A DNA stretch of 64,000 nt from Oceanihabitans sp. IOP_32 (GTDB taxonomy: Bacteria; Bacteroidota; Bacteroidia; Flavobacteriales; Flavobacteriaceae): positions 1,433,001 through 1,497,000 of the forward strand of contig NZ_CP040813.1 of the NCBI RefSeq assembly GCF_009498295.1, read 5' to 3'. The notes beneath the pieces are model-generated. The model was not told where the DNA came from, searched no databases, and saw only the letters and a list, made by a program, of their open reading frames with translations. Below, one piece after another: positions 8,766-18,162 of this stretch; the first letter of the stretch is position 1, and every line of letters starts with the position of its first letter. Both the position numbers and the translations under genes were made by a program.

Positions 8766-9182
8766 TTAGCTTGTTGGTATTAATGAAGATGAATTTGTGG
8801 CTCTTCCACTATCTCCGCCTCCGAGTAAATTTGACAAAAATCTTAATTCACCATTGGTTATCGCATCTAAGATACTTTCACTTAAAGAACTGTAACCATT
8901 AGAAAACCAATTGCTTTTAGTTCTACCAACTTGATTGTTGAATAAATCCATTTGTTTTTCTTTAAAGTCATTTGCATAACTAGAAGGTTTATCTTCATGA
9001 GCAGCAGCCAAACTTGAAGCTAATGAGTCTCCAAGTAATATCACATTCAAGGCATTCCAGTAAGCGTGCCTGAAAGCATCTGCTCTACCATTATAAAGTG
9101 AATTTAGGAATAAATTTTCTGCTAGCCAAGTGGCTTTCTGAGCGTTAACCAAATAGCTGATTTGTTGCAACATTCTGCCCAA
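8766..9182 (-). CDS. DUF6973-like domain protein, 5'-truncated
   Basis: The reading frame gives about 138 residues with the conserved block NGRADAFRHAYWNALN (about 32-47), then AHED near 62 and QMDLFNNQVGR near 78. This is the His/Asp/Asn-rich pattern of a domain found at the C-terminus of Bacteroidota polymorphic-toxin and wall-associated proteins. No ATG opens the frame: the first codons (TTG at 9182) lie inside repeat copy 3, and an in-frame stop appears some 30 codons upstream. So this looks like the tail of a larger protein cut off by the repeat, or an orphan cassette. The biochemical activity of the domain is not known to me. Confidence 0.55.
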   Translation of the reverse strand: MGRMLQQISYLVNAQKATWLAENLFLNSLYNGRADAFRHAYWNALNVILLGDSLASSLAAAHEDKPSSYANDFKEKQMDLFNNQVGRTKSNWFSNGYSSLSESILDAITNGELRFLSNLLGGGDSGRATNSSSLIPTS

Positions 9183-9418
9183 TCCCGTCGCTCTGCCTAG
9201 ACTAAAACAAAGCCCTGGTTTTGAATACTTTAAATGTAAATTAAAACATTACGGCAACAAAATATTTCTTATACATTTAACATTAAAACGTGTTTTTTGG
9301 TTTTTAATCGATATTTTGAAAAAATACAGTTGTTTGTTGGAGTGTTGTTTTGTGAATTTTTGATGGCCTGTAGAACAATAAATAGTAGTACTACTGCTGA
9401 TGATTTTATGCTATTAAG
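9155..9418. repeat. Dispersed repeat, copy 3 of 3 (about 264 bp)
   Basis: It matches copy 1 from GCTGATTTGTTGCAACATTC to the CTACTGCTGATG segment, in the same orientation, but lacks the left 75 bp of copy 1. Its left edge runs straight into the DUF6973-like reading frame. A short plus-strand ORF inside it is not a gene. Confidence 0.85.
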
Positions 9419-9576
9419 AAGAATACCTACTTTTTATCATGCGAAAATTTTTGGGATCACGCCCATTTTCCCTCATGTTTATTTTATTGCTAATTACCTA
9501 GACTAATGGTGTGTTTACTTGTATAAAACTATACGTTTACACCATCAATCTTAATCAAACTCCAAGTTTTATGCAG
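9183..9576. other. Gene-free region, mostly repeat copy 3
   Basis: About 394 bp separate the truncated DUF6973-like ORF from the PBP1A stop. More than half is repeat copy 3. The remaining 150 bp next to PBP1A show no ORF and no clear terminator hairpin. Confidence 0.5.
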
Positions 9577-11922
9577 TTAATTAAAGTTCAAATCTTCTAG
9601 AACCTCATCGTCTTCATCATCTGTATTGGTCTCAACTTTAGAACAATCTACATTAATTGAAAGGTTTTTTGGGGCTTCAAATTCAGATTTCGATATATTT
9701 AAACTCTCATCGGCGTAGCAATTTTTCATATAAACACCCCAAATTGGCAATGCCATGGCTGCACCTTGCCCATATGTAATGCTTTTAAAATGTACTGCTC
9801 TGTCTTCTGCACCAACCCATACTCCAGTTACCAAATTTGGCACCATACCCATAAACCAACCATCACTTTGGTTTTGAGTAGTTCCCGTTTTTCCTGCTAT
9901 AGGGTTTTTAAATTCGTAAGGGTACCCCGTTATTATTTCGCGGTAATCGGCTCTGTAAGCATCAGCTCCCTTGGTTCTTAAACGCACGCCCGATCCAGAC
10001 TCTGTAACACCTTCCATAAGTTTTACTGTCACATAAGCTGTTTCTTCGCTTATCACATCGTTAGTCTCTGGTGTAAATTGGTATAAAATGGTGCCGTTTT
10101 TATCTTCTATACTGGTTACCATTACAGGTTTGGTATAGACACCCTTGTTAGCAAACGCCGCATAAGCCCCAACCATTTCATACAAACTTAAATCTGGAGT
10201 TCCCAAGGCGATAGAGGGTACTGGAGGAATATCAGACTCTATTCCCAACTTTCTGGCTAAATCTATAACAGATTGCGGCCCAACCTTATCAATTAATCGC
10301 GCCGTAACGGTATTTACCGAGTTTGCCAATGCATTTTTAAGTGTTCTTTTTCCGCCATAATTCGGACTCGAATTTTTTGGGCACCATTCCTCTGGATTTC
10401 CGTGCTTATTTGCTTCAATGCAAAAAGGCGTATCTGCAAATTCGTCGCAAGGTGATAGCTGTAATTGATCCATAGCGGTCGCATACACCAGAGGCTTAAT
10501 AGTCGAGCCTATTTGACGTTTCCCTTGTTTTACCATATCGTATTGAAAATGTCTGTAATTCATGCCGCCAACCCAAGCTTTTACATGACCTGTTTGTGGA
10601 TTCATAGACATTACTCCGGTTCTTAAAAAAGATTTATAATAGCGCATCGAATCCATGGGCGTCATTATTGTATCTCGTTCAGAGGGTTTCCCGTCTTTCC
10701 ATTCGAATACCGCCATCTTTACAGGCTCATAAAAGGATTTTTCTATTTCTTTATCCGATTTTTTTAAATCGTATTTCATATGTCGCCAGCGTTCAGACTG
10801 GCGCATAGCACGCTTTAATAAGGCATCAATATCACTTTTTGTTAGATCTAAAAACGGAGTTGTAGGATTCCTTTTAGGTGTATTTTGATGAAAAAACTCC
10901 GCCTGCAACCTAGGCATATGCTGTTGTACCGCATCTTCGGCATGTTTTTGCATACGCGAATCTATCGTGGTGTAAATGGTTAATCCATCGTTGTATAAAT
11001 TGTATAGTGAGCCGTCTGGTTTCGGATTGTTTTTAATCCAATCTTTCATAAAATTGGAAAGGTAAGCTCTAAAATATGTCGCCAAACCTTCGCGATGAGA
11101 CTCTGGAGAAAAATTTAAATTTAATTCCGTTTTTTGTAGCGAATCTTTAACTTGAGCATTTATGTACCCATACTTTTCCATTTGATACAACACCACGTTT
11201 CGCCTGTTCTTTACACCTACAGGATTTCTAGACGGTATAGGGTTATAAAAAGAAGAATTTTTAAACATGCCCACTAACATAGCCGATTCTTCTATATTTA
11301 AATCTTTGGGTTCTTTACTAAAATATATTCTTGAGGCACTTCTTATACCATCGGCATTATTTCCAAAATCATAAATATTAAAATATTGGGCTATAATTTC
11401 TTCTTTAGTGTATTGGCGCTCTAAACGTGTAGCGATAACCCATTCTTTAATTTTCTGTCCTATGGTTTCTACGATGTTTTTAGATCTAACACCAACAAAT
11501 AATTGCCTTGCTAATTGCTGTGAGATGGTACTCGCACCTCCTCTACTTCCAAGAAAGAAAAAGGCTCTTAATGTGCCCCTAGCATCGATACCAGAATGCT
11601 CATGAAAACGGGCATCTTCGGTGGCGATTAAGGCGTCTATTAAATGCGGCGATAAGTCTTCGTATGCCACAGGCGTTCTGTTATCGTTGAAATAAAATTT
11701 TCCTAAGGTTTCACCATCTGCCGATAAAATTTCGGTAGCGAGATTAGTACTCGGGTTTTCTAATTGCGTATGGTCGGGCATTTTACCAAATGCACCCCAA
11801 GAGGCTAATAAAAATATTAATACAACACTAAAAATGCCTAATGAAAAGAGTATCCAAAACCAACGAATATATTTAGAAAAATCTAAATTCTCTTTTTTCT
11901 GTTTGTTTTTTGCTTTTGCCAT
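9577..11922 (-). CDS. mrcA: Penicillin-binding protein 1A (transglycosylase/transpeptidase)
   Basis: This bifunctional class A PBP of 781 residues polymerises lipid II into glycan strands and cross-links the stem peptides. A cytoplasmic N-terminus and one membrane helix (about 22-41) precede the GT51 glycosyltransferase domain with catalytic EDARFHEHSG (102-111) and GGASTISQQLARQLF (128-142). The transpeptidase domain has the SxxK motif STIK (Ser473), SVN (535-537) and KTGTT (678-682). An acidic tail ends the protein. Length is normal for the family. It is the last gene of a ricT-gldH-PBP1A run on the minus strand, 56 bp after gldH. All catalytic motifs are intact. Confidence 0.96.
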   Translation of the reverse strand: MAKAKNKQKKENLDFSKYIRWFWILFSLGIFSVVLIFLLASWGAFGKMPDHTQLENPSTNLATEILSADGETLGKFYFNDNRTPVAYEDLSPHLIDALIATEDARFHEHSGIDARGTLRAFFFLGSRGGASTISQQLARQLFVGVRSKNIVETIGQKIKEWVIATRLERQYTKEEIIAQYFNIYDFGNNADGIRSASRIYFSKEPKDLNIEESAMLVGMFKNSSFYNPIPSRNPVGVKNRRNVVLYQMEKYGYINAQVKDSLQKTELNLNFSPESHREGLATYFRAYLSNFMKDWIKNNPKPDGSLYNLYNDGLTIYTTIDSRMQKHAEDAVQQHMPRLQAEFFHQNTPKRNPTTPFLDLTKSDIDALLKRAMRQSERWRHMKYDLKKSDKEIEKSFYEPVKMAVFEWKDGKPSERDTIMTPMDSMRYYKSFLRTGVMSMNPQTGHVKAWVGGMNYRHFQYDMVKQGKRQIGSTIKPLVYATAMDQLQLSPCDEFADTPFCIEANKHGNPEEWCPKNSSPNYGGKRTLKNALANSVNTVTARLIDKVGPQSVIDLARKLGIESDIPPVPSIALGTPDLSLYEMVGAYAAFANKGVYTKPVMVTSIEDKNGTILYQFTPETNDVISEETAYVTVKLMEGVTESGSGVRLRTKGADAYRADYREIITGYPYEFKNPIAGKTGTTQNQSDGWFMGMVPNLVTGVWVGAEDRAVHFKSITYGQGAAMALPIWGVYMKNCYADESLNISKSEFEAPKNLSINVDCSKVETNTDDEDDEVLEDLNFN

Positions 11923-11978
11923 TTAATTTTAAATATTAATTGCACTTAATATACGCGATAAGTGCAACTATTAGGTTT

Positions 11979-12473
11979 TTATTTTTCTGATGGTCTTTCT
12001 ATTCTAAACCCAATATCTGTAATACCTTCAAGCGCAATCACACCATTAACTTTGCCGTTTTCTCTCATGGCATGCTGGATATTAACCGTATATTCTCCGG
12101 CTTCACTAAATACCACTTCCTCTTTGTACCACAGCTTGTTTTCTTTAATTCCTGACGCCCCAGTCCCTAGTAGTGCCCCATTGGGATCTGCCATTTTATA
12201 CTCTAAAGTGTCTTTTAAAGTTTTACCATGCGGAAAAACCATCTCAACAATTAAAAACAAATTGTTAAATTTATAGTCGTTTGTATTTCTTAAATTAACA
12301 AACAAATTATACGTCTGTGTGGAATCTGGCGGTTTAATTTTAAAACTTACAATAGAGTCTTTATGCCAAGCATTGGGAATTGATTTATACGTGTCGAAAA
12401 CGCGTTTAGAATCGCATGATATGAATAGAAAAGAAAAAATTAAATAAAATAATAAGGCACTACTTGTTTTCAT
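11979..12473 (-). CDS. gldH: Gliding motility lipoprotein GldH
   Basis: This 164-residue lipoprotein has lipobox LFISC (Cys20), followed by the beta-rich GldH domain (FDTYKSIPNAWHKDS early; YTVNIQHAMREN late). GldH is required for gliding and for function of the type IX secretion/gliding apparatus in Flavobacterium johnsoniae. I chose the ATG at 12473 because it directly opens the lipoprotein signal; the longer upstream frame is a basic shadow of the ricT tail. The start overlaps the end of ricT by 14 bp, pointing to translational coupling. Confidence 0.92.
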   Translation of the reverse strand: MKTSSALLFYLIFSFLFISCDSKRVFDTYKSIPNAWHKDSIVSFKIKPPDSTQTYNLFVNLRNTNDYKFNNLFLIVEMVFPHGKTLKDTLEYKMADPNGALLGTGASGIKENKLWYKEEVVFSEAGEYTVNIQHAMRENGKVNGVIALEGITDIGFRIERPSEK

Positions 12474-13704
12474 TTTTATTTTTTTGAGGTTTCCTCTTGT
12501 AATTTTTATTTCTATTGTTTTTATTACTAGTTTGATTAGAGTTATTTGATTTCGCGTTTTTATTAACGGGGCTCGTTTTCTTTCTGTTGTTTTTACGCTT
12601 AGCATTACGCTTTGGGCTATCGAACCGCGTTAAACTATCTTGACCTACAACGTTCTCGAAGGCTACTTTAGTACTTTCAATTAAATCTGAAGCATACTGT
12701 TCCAAACTGGCTACTTTTTTATTCGCTTTGTTGGCCTCAATAATTTCGTTAGCTTGAGTGGTTGTTATTTTATGCCAATTCATCCATTCGCCTTCGTAGG
12801 CATACCACATGTGCCCGTTAAAAATATCTGTTTTCTGGCAAACCGCTATACCTTTTTCGGTTTTAAGTTTTATATCGGTTTTAGGAAATGCTTTTAAAGC
12901 ATCTAAATACGTATCGAGCTCATAATTTAAACAGCATTTTAATTTACCGCACTGCCCAGCTAGCTTTTGCGGATTTAAAGATAATTGCTGGTATCGTGCT
13001 GCCGATGTGCTAACCGACCTAAAATCTGTTAACCATGTCGAGCAGCATAATTCGCGTCCACAAGAGCCAATACCTCCAAGCCTTGCTGCTTCTTGCCGAA
13101 ACCCAACTTGCTTCATTTCTATTCGCGTTCTAAACTCCCGCGCAAATACTTTTATAAGTTCTCTAAAATCTACGCGTTCTTCGGCGGTATAATAAAAGGT
13201 AGCTTTACTGGCATCGCCTTGAAATTCGATGTCAGAAATTTTCATCTGTAACTTCAAATCGATTGCAAATTGGCGCGCTTTAACCTTCATCAATTCTTCT
13301 TTGTCGCGTGCCGCTTGCCAAATATCAATGTCTTTCTGACTCGCTTTTCGGTAAATTTTTAAAATGTCGTCACTTTTTTCCGAAATGTTTTTGCGTTTCA
13401 TTTGAATACGCACCAATTCCCCCGTAAGGGTAACCATACCAATATCATGACCAGATTTTGCCTGCGTGGCTACCACATCACCAATACTAAGCGTTAAGTT
13501 TTCGGTATTGTGGTAATAGTGTTTTCGTCCGTTTTTAAAACGGACTTCCACCCAGTTAAAAGGTTTTTCGCCATTGGGTAGCGACATATTCGCCAGCCAG
13601 TCAAAAACCGTTAATTTATTACAACTATCTGTGCCACAAGTGCCATTATTTTTACACCCTTTGGGTTGACCGTCTTTTCCAGTTGAACAACTGTTACAAG
13701 CCAT
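12460..13704 (-). CDS. ricT: PSP1-domain protein, RicT-like
   Basis: The 414-residue cytoplasmic protein has a Cys-rich N-terminus (MACNSCSTGKDGQPKGCKNN), a PSP1 domain (about 100-260) with Cys pairs in GSCGRELCCSTW and GQCGKLKCCLNYE, and a Lys/Asn-rich basic tail. In Bacillus, RicT with RicA and RicF forms an iron-sulfur complex that stimulates RNase Y processing and phosphorelay. The extra N-terminal cysteines and basic tail are typical of Bacteroidota versions, whose role is less clear. It is first in the run with gldH and the PBP1A gene. Confidence 0.88.
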   Translation of the reverse strand: MACNSCSTGKDGQPKGCKNNGTCGTDSCNKLTVFDWLANMSLPNGEKPFNWVEVRFKNGRKHYYHNTENLTLSIGDVVATQAKSGHDIGMVTLTGELVRIQMKRKNISEKSDDILKIYRKASQKDIDIWQAARDKEELMKVKARQFAIDLKLQMKISDIEFQGDASKATFYYTAEERVDFRELIKVFAREFRTRIEMKQVGFRQEAARLGGIGSCGRELCCSTWLTDFRSVSTSAARYQQLSLNPQKLAGQCGKLKCCLNYELDTYLDALKAFPKTDIKLKTEKGIAVCQKTDIFNGHMWYAYEGEWMNWHKITTTQANEIIEANKANKKVASLEQYASDLIESTKVAFENVVGQDSLTRFDSPKRNAKRKNNRKKTSPVNKNAKSNNSNQTSNKNNRNKNYKRKPQKNKNENK

Positions 13705-13820
13705 AGGTTTTATATATTGATTCTGACTAAAACAAGTGTTTTACCAGAAGAAGGTTGATAATTCTTTTTAAAAAGGTAAAGATAAGATTATTATAGCGAC
13801 TTTTAAAAAGCATCTTAAAT

Positions 13821-14051
13821 TTAAATATTCTTGACACTAATGATGTTTACAGGACATGCCCGAGCTGCTTTCTCACAAGGCTCTAAAATATCGTGATCTT
13901 TAGATTTTAAAGTGTAAAAGCCTTTTTTATCTTTGGCATGCAATAATACCGATTTGCCGTCCTTTTTAGACATTCTAAATTGCTCAGGAGCCAATTCTAC
14001 ACAATAATTACATCCAATACATTTGTTGCGCTGCAACGTAACAATCACCAT
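13821..14051 (-). CDS. Single-cluster 4Fe-4S ferredoxin
   Basis: The 76-residue ferredoxin has ligands C11, C14, C17 (CIGCNYC) and C66 (ACPVNI), which bind one [4Fe-4S] cluster; C59 is extra. It would be a small soluble electron carrier. Its ATG overlaps the TAA of the trhP-like gene (TAATG), so translation is coupled. The position suggests it may serve the iron-sulfur TrhP, or donate electrons to the TrhO route, but its redox partner is not established. Confidence 0.9.
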   Translation of the reverse strand: MVIVTLQRNKCIGCNYCVELAPEQFRMSKKDGKSVLLHAKDKKGFYTLKSKDHDILEPCEKAARACPVNIISVKNI

Positions 14052-15295
14052 TAAGCTTCTATTTTATTTTCTACAATTTTATACAATCGATCTGAAGGCC
14101 GAATTCTAAAGCTTAACGGAATGGTAACCGAATCGCCTTTAGAGGCTTTACTTAAATTCTCGTCGTTTACCAACATTTCGGTAAGCTCCATTTCCTGAAC
14201 TCCAGTGGTTGGACCCGTAATTAAAATGGTGTCTCCAATACTTAAATCGTAGGCTTCTATTTTAAACTCGCCAATACTTACTTTAGGAAAAAAATGCATG
14301 CCTTTGGCAATATAAACCTTTTTTTGTGTGGCATGAGAGCCTGCACCTTTGCTCCATTCTCCAAGTTTTTGACCCAAATAATAACCATTCCAAAACCCGC
14401 GATTGTACACTTTTTCGAGTTCTTTCATCCAAGCATTCACGGCTTCTGTATTGTACGTTCCATTAGCAACAGCATCTATAGCTTCGCGGTAGCATTTAAT
14501 AACTTTCGCTACATACTCTGGAGCACGACCACGACCTTCAATTTTTAAAACCTTAATTCCGGCATCGGCTACTTGGTCTAATATATCGATAGTACACAGG
14601 TCTTTTGGCGACATGATATATTCGTTGTCCAATTCCATTTCAAAACCAGAGTCTTGATCTATAACCGTGTATTTTTTTCTACAATTCTGTTTACAAGCGC
14701 CTCTATTAGCCGAAGAGTTATGCGCATGCAAGCTCATATAGCATTTGCCAGAAACCGCCATACATAAGGCCCCATGACCAAAAATTTCAATTTCCACCAA
14801 TTGTCCAGAAGGGCCTTTTATTTGCTCTTTTTCAATCTGTTCTGTAATTTTTTTTATTTGGCGTAAGCTTAATTCCCGACTTAATACCATAGTATCGGCA
14901 AACATCGCATAGAATTTTACCGTTTCGATGTTAGTGATATTAATTTGAGTAGAAATATGCACTTCCATACCAATTTCTCTGGCGGCCATAATAACCGCTT
15001 GATCCATAGCGATAACCGCCGTAATATTGGCTGCTTTTGCTTTGTTTAATAGGGTTTTTATAATGGATAAATCATGATCGTAAATAATAGTGTTTAAGGT
15101 AAGATAAGTACGTACATTTTTAGCCTGACAACGTTTTGAGATTTCTGGTAAATCATCTAAAGTGAAATTAATAGTTGCTCTAGCGCGCATGTTTAATTGT
15201 TCTACGCCAAAATATATTGAATTTGCACCATTATCTAAAGCCGCTTGAAGGGATTCAAAATTTCCCGCAGGAGCCATTAATTCTATGTTCTGCAT
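14051..15295 (-). CDS. trhP: U32-family tRNA hydroxylation protein TrhP-like
   Basis: The 414-residue protein has a TIM-barrel-like N-terminal U32 domain (LMAPAGNFESLQAALDNGAN at the start). The U32 signature around 169-187 (IEIFGHGALCMAVSGKC) has Cys178 and Cys185, and Cys201/205 and Cys234 follow, fitting a [4Fe-4S] cluster. A C-terminal beta-barrel comes from about 330. It aligns by eye with E. coli YegQ/TrhP, which makes 5-hydroxyuridine at tRNA wobble position 34 in a prephenate-dependent way. Other U32 proteins (UbiU/V, RlhA) differ in length. The neighbours are trhO upstream (10 bp) and a ferredoxin downstream. Confidence 0.85.
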   Translation of the reverse strand: MQNIELMAPAGNFESLQAALDNGANSIYFGVEQLNMRARATINFTLDDLPEISKRCQAKNVRTYLTLNTIIYDHDLSIIKTLLNKAKAANITAVIAMDQAVIMAAREIGMEVHISTQINITNIETVKFYAMFADTMVLSRELSLRQIKKITEQIEKEQIKGPSGQLVEIEIFGHGALCMAVSGKCYMSLHAHNSSANRGACKQNCRKKYTVIDQDSGFEMELDNEYIMSPKDLCTIDILDQVADAGIKVLKIEGRGRAPEYVAKVIKCYREAIDAVANGTYNTEAVNAWMKELEKVYNRGFWNGYYLGQKLGEWSKGAGSHATQKKVYIAKGMHFFPKVSIGEFKIEAYDLSIGDTILITGPTTGVQEMELTEMLVNDENLSKASKGDSVTIPLSFRIRPSDRLYKIVENKIEA

Positions 15296-15305
15296 GTTAA
15301 ATATG

Positions 15306-16379
15306 TTATTTTGTTTCGACTTTTAAAGTTTCGAAAATATTTCTTAAATCTTTTTTATACGGTAGGTGGTCTGCACGTCCCTTTTTAAAAATATCGTTAC
15401 TATTACCTTGTCCTTTACGGAGTTCTTTTTGTACCTCATAAGGTAAGGCGTGCATCTCTTTACATGCTGTAGAACAGCAATTATCCATCTCGGCTTTACA
15501 GGCGTCACATTGAATAAATAATAAATGACAGGCATCGTTTGCGCAATTGGTGTGCACATCGAAAGGCTTGCCACATTGGTGACAACTGGCAATAATATGG
15601 TCGCTAATTTTTTCGGCTCTTCGCTCATCAAAAACAAAATTCTTACCAATAAATTTGTTCTCTAATTGTTTCGCGTTTACCTGGCGCGTGTATTCAATTA
15701 TTCCGCCCTCAAGTTGATACACATTTTTAAAGCCCCTATGTTTAAAATAGGCACTGGCTTTCTCGCAGCGAATACCGCCAGTACAATACATGACCAGTTT
15801 TTTATCTTCTTTATGAGACTTCAAGCCTTCTTCTATAATGTCTAAAGATGCTCTAAACGTATCTACATCTGGTGTTAGGGCGTTTTTAAAATGACCAATT
15901 TCGCTTTCGTAGTGGTTGCGCATATCGACCAAAACGCTGTTATCGTCTTCAATAAGATTGTTAAATGTTTCGGCATTCACATGAATACCCTTGTTGCGCA
16001 CATCGAAAGTAGCATCGTTTAATCCATCGGCAACAATTTTGTCTCGTACTTTTACCTTTAACTTTAAAAACGATTTATTGTCTTGCTCAATAGCAACGTT
16101 TAACCGAATATTTTTTAAAAAATCAATGGTATCTAAATGGGATTTAAAGGCTGTAAAACGCTCTGCAGGAAGAGACAATTGCCCATTAATCCCTTCGTGT
16201 GCCACATAGATTCTTCCCAGAACATCCAAGGCATTCCAAGTTATAAATAGATGGTCTCTAAATTCTTGAGGATTGTTAATTTTAGCGTATTGATAAAAAG
16301 AGAGCGTTAATCGATCTTCTCCCGCTTTTTCGATTAGCTCTGCTCTTTCTTTAGCGCTTAATGTATTGTACAGTTGCAT
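15306..16379 (-). CDS. trhO: tRNA uridine(34) hydroxylase TrhO (rhodanese family)
   Basis: The 357-residue protein has an N-terminal acylphosphatase-like domain and a rhodanese domain (about 140-230) with active-site loop CTGGIRC (Cys199, Cys205). A Cys-rich tail (CHQCGKPFD, CDACKAEMDNCC) probably binds zinc. It matches TrhO/YceA, which hydroxylates U34 of tRNA with molecular oxygen. It is first of the trhO-trhP-ferredoxin run. Length fits the family. The older label is rhodanese-related sulfurtransferase. Confidence 0.93.
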   Translation of the reverse strand: MQLYNTLSAKERAELIEKAGEDRLTLSFYQYAKINNPQEFRDHLFITWNALDVLGRIYVAHEGINGQLSLPAERFTAFKSHLDTIDFLKNIRLNVAIEQDNKSFLKLKVKVRDKIVADGLNDATFDVRNKGIHVNAETFNNLIEDDNSVLVDMRNHYESEIGHFKNALTPDVDTFRASLDIIEEGLKSHKEDKKLVMYCTGGIRCEKASAYFKHRGFKNVYQLEGGIIEYTRQVNAKQLENKFIGKNFVFDERRAEKISDHIIASCHQCGKPFDVHTNCANDACHLLFIQCDACKAEMDNCCSTACKEMHALPYEVQKELRKGQGNSNDIFKKGRADHLPYKKDLRNIFETLKVETK

Positions 16380-16603
16380 GCTATACTAATATTTAAGGTT
16401 AAAAAAATATAATATGCAAAAGTAGAGCTTTTGTTTTTAGGCGGCACTAAATTTTATAAAAAACCCAGCTGTATATGAAAAAATTTGAGCAAACACCTCA
16501 ATTTTTGTGGTGTTTTAAGTCTTAGTGAGTTGAATGTTGACTGAAAAATTTTCACCTATTGTAATAAAATTTCAAAAACTATTGAAAAGTTTAAGTTTAT
16601 GGC

Positions 16604-16909
16604 TTAATACAAAACCACATCATAAACATCAAAATGTTCAGGATAAATTTTATCCGTGGTACAAACTAGCATTGACGATTTCTCTCTAGTTTTAAATTGA
16701 ATTTTTAAGTTGGGCTCCTTAAAAACCTTAGGAAGTGTCGCTGTTATAATAGAGTCTTTTTCGTTTAATTTTATAATAAAAACGGGTTCAAGACCGCCAG
16801 TACAAGTTGTTTGGTTTAGTACAATTCCGGTTTTATATAATTGCGCTTCATCTTGATCGCTACAAGAAAAAAGAATAATCACTAAAAAGACGATTAAAAC
16901 CTTAGGCAT
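16604..16909 (-). CDS. Small lipoprotein, unknown function
   Basis: A 101-residue lipoprotein with signal and lipobox LFSC (Cys16). It is followed by a short beta-rich domain with two further Cys (TTCTGG, LVCTTD). It resembles no family I can name. It is monocistronic and divergent from recA, with a 123-bp shared upstream region. Confidence 0.6.
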   Translation of the reverse strand: MPKVLIVFLVIILFSCSDQDEAQLYKTGIVLNQTTCTGGLEPVFIIKLNEKDSIITATLPKVFKEPNLKIQFKTREKSSMLVCTTDKIYPEHFDVYDVVLY

Positions 16910-16972
16910 ATTAAAAAAAACAATCTGTTTGTCTTAAAAATTAAATTTACAAAAAAAGGGGAAGCAATAAAA

Positions 16973-17003
16973 TTGTATCGTGAAAAAACTTATAGTATTT
17001 TAG
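16973..17003 (+). promoter_or_regulatory. Putative recA promoter
   Basis: TTG at 16973 and TATTTTAG at 16996-17003 are 20 bp apart and fit the Bacteroidota form TTG-N18-20-TAnnTTTG with one mismatch. The ATG of recA follows 29 bp later. No LexA-type palindrome was recognised. Confidence 0.45.
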
Positions 17004-17032
17004 CAGCAATTACTTCAGAAAAATAATAGAAG

Positions 17033-18049
17033 ATGAGCAAAGAAAATAGTAAAGAAAAAGATGCCAAATTAAAAGCACTACAATTAACTCTAGATAAATT
17101 AGACAAAGCCTACGGAAAAGGTACGGTAATGAAAATGAGTGATGCCGCTGTAGTCGATGTAGAAGCGATCCCTTCTGGGTCTTTAGGTTTAGATATTGCC
17201 TTGGGTGTTGGCGGCTATCCGCGTGGTCGCGTGGTAGAAATTTATGGACCAGAATCTTCTGGTAAAACCACACTAACCTTACACGCTATAGCCGAAGCCC
17301 AAAAAATGGGAGGTATTGCAGCCTTTATTGACGCCGAACATGCTTTTGATAGAACTTACGCCGAAAAACTAGGAATTGATATAGACAATTTAATTATCTC
17401 GCAACCCGATAATGGGGAGCAAGCTTTAGAGATTGCCGATAATTTAATACGCTCTGGGGCTATAGATATTGTAGTAGTCGATTCTGTGGCCGCCTTAACC
17501 CCAAAGAGTGAAATTGAAGGTGAAATGGGAGATTCTAAAATGGGACTTCATGCCCGTTTAATGTCTCAAGCCTTAAGAAAATTAACGGGATCGATAAGTA
17601 AAACCAACTGTACGGTTATTTTTATTAACCAACTACGTGAAAAAATTGGCGTAATGTTTGGTAACCCCGAAACGACAACAGGTGGTAATGCCCTAAAGTT
17701 TTACGCTTCGGTAAGATTAGATATTAGACGTTCTACACAAATAAAAGATAGCAACGGTGAAGTTTTAGGGAACAAGACACGTGTTAAGGTCGTGAAAAAC
17801 AAAGTCGCTCCGCCCTTTAAACAGGCAGAGTTTGATATTATGTATGGCGAAGGCGTGAGCAAAGTAGGCGAGATTTTAGATGTGGCCGTAGAACTTGAAA
17901 TTGTAAAAAAGAGTGGCTCATGGTTTAGCTATCAAGATACGAAGTTAGGCCAAGGGCGAGATGCTGTAAAAGCCATTATTAAAGACAATCCGGAACTCAT
18001 GGAGGAGCTGGAAGAGAAAATTAGGACCGCTTTAAAAACAGCAGAATAA
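17033..18049 (+). CDS. recA: Recombinase RecA
   Basis: The 338-residue RecA forms ATP-dependent filaments on single-stranded DNA, catalyses strand exchange, and activates the SOS response where one exists. Walker A is GPESSGKT (72-79). The ATP-binding core, the DNA-binding loop regions (including [22 protein letters not shown]) and the C-terminal domain are all present at normal length. It is transcribed alone, with its own promoter-like site upstream and a strong terminator at 18055. Confidence 0.98.
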   Translation: MSKENSKEKDAKLKALQLTLDKLDKAYGKGTVMKMSDAAVVDVEAIPSGSLGLDIALGVGGYPRGRVVEIYGPESSGKTTLTLHAIAEAQKMGGIAAFIDAEHAFDRTYAEKLGIDIDNLIISQPDNGEQALEIADNLIRSGAIDIVVVDSVAALTPKSEIEGEMGDSKMGLHARLMSQALRKLTGSISKTNCTVIFINQLREKIGVMFGNPETTTGGNALKFYASVRLDIRRSTQIKDSNGEVLGNKTRVKVVKNKVAPPFKQAEFDIMYGEGVSKVGEILDVAVELEIVKKSGSWFSYQDTKLGQGRDAVKAIIKDNPELMEELEEKIRTALKTAE

Positions 18050-18054
18050 ATATA

Positions 18055-18079
18055 AATCCCGAGCAATCGGGATTTTTTT
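18055..18079 (+). terminator. Rho-independent terminator after recA
   Basis: The perfect 8-bp stem AATCCCGA/TCGGGATT has a GCAA loop and a run of T, 5 bp after the recA stop codon. Confidence 0.9.
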
Positions 18080-18162
18080 ATGCTCTTAATATTAAAAGTA
18101 CACGCAACCTTTTTATTTGTTTAGCATCTATAAAATAGAAAAACAAGTAAAAAATATTTACA

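Noticed and set aside
9297-9506. 69-codon plus-strand ORF
   Set aside because: It lies mostly within dispersed repeat copy 3, has no matching frame in copy 1, and is not protein-like.
12473-12605. N-terminal extension of gldH
   Set aside because: The extra 44 residues are the ricT tail read in another frame; the lipoprotein signal begins at 12473.
17010-17273. 87-codon minus-strand ORF over the start of recA
   Set aside because: It is antisense to the conserved recA coding region, a shadow frame.
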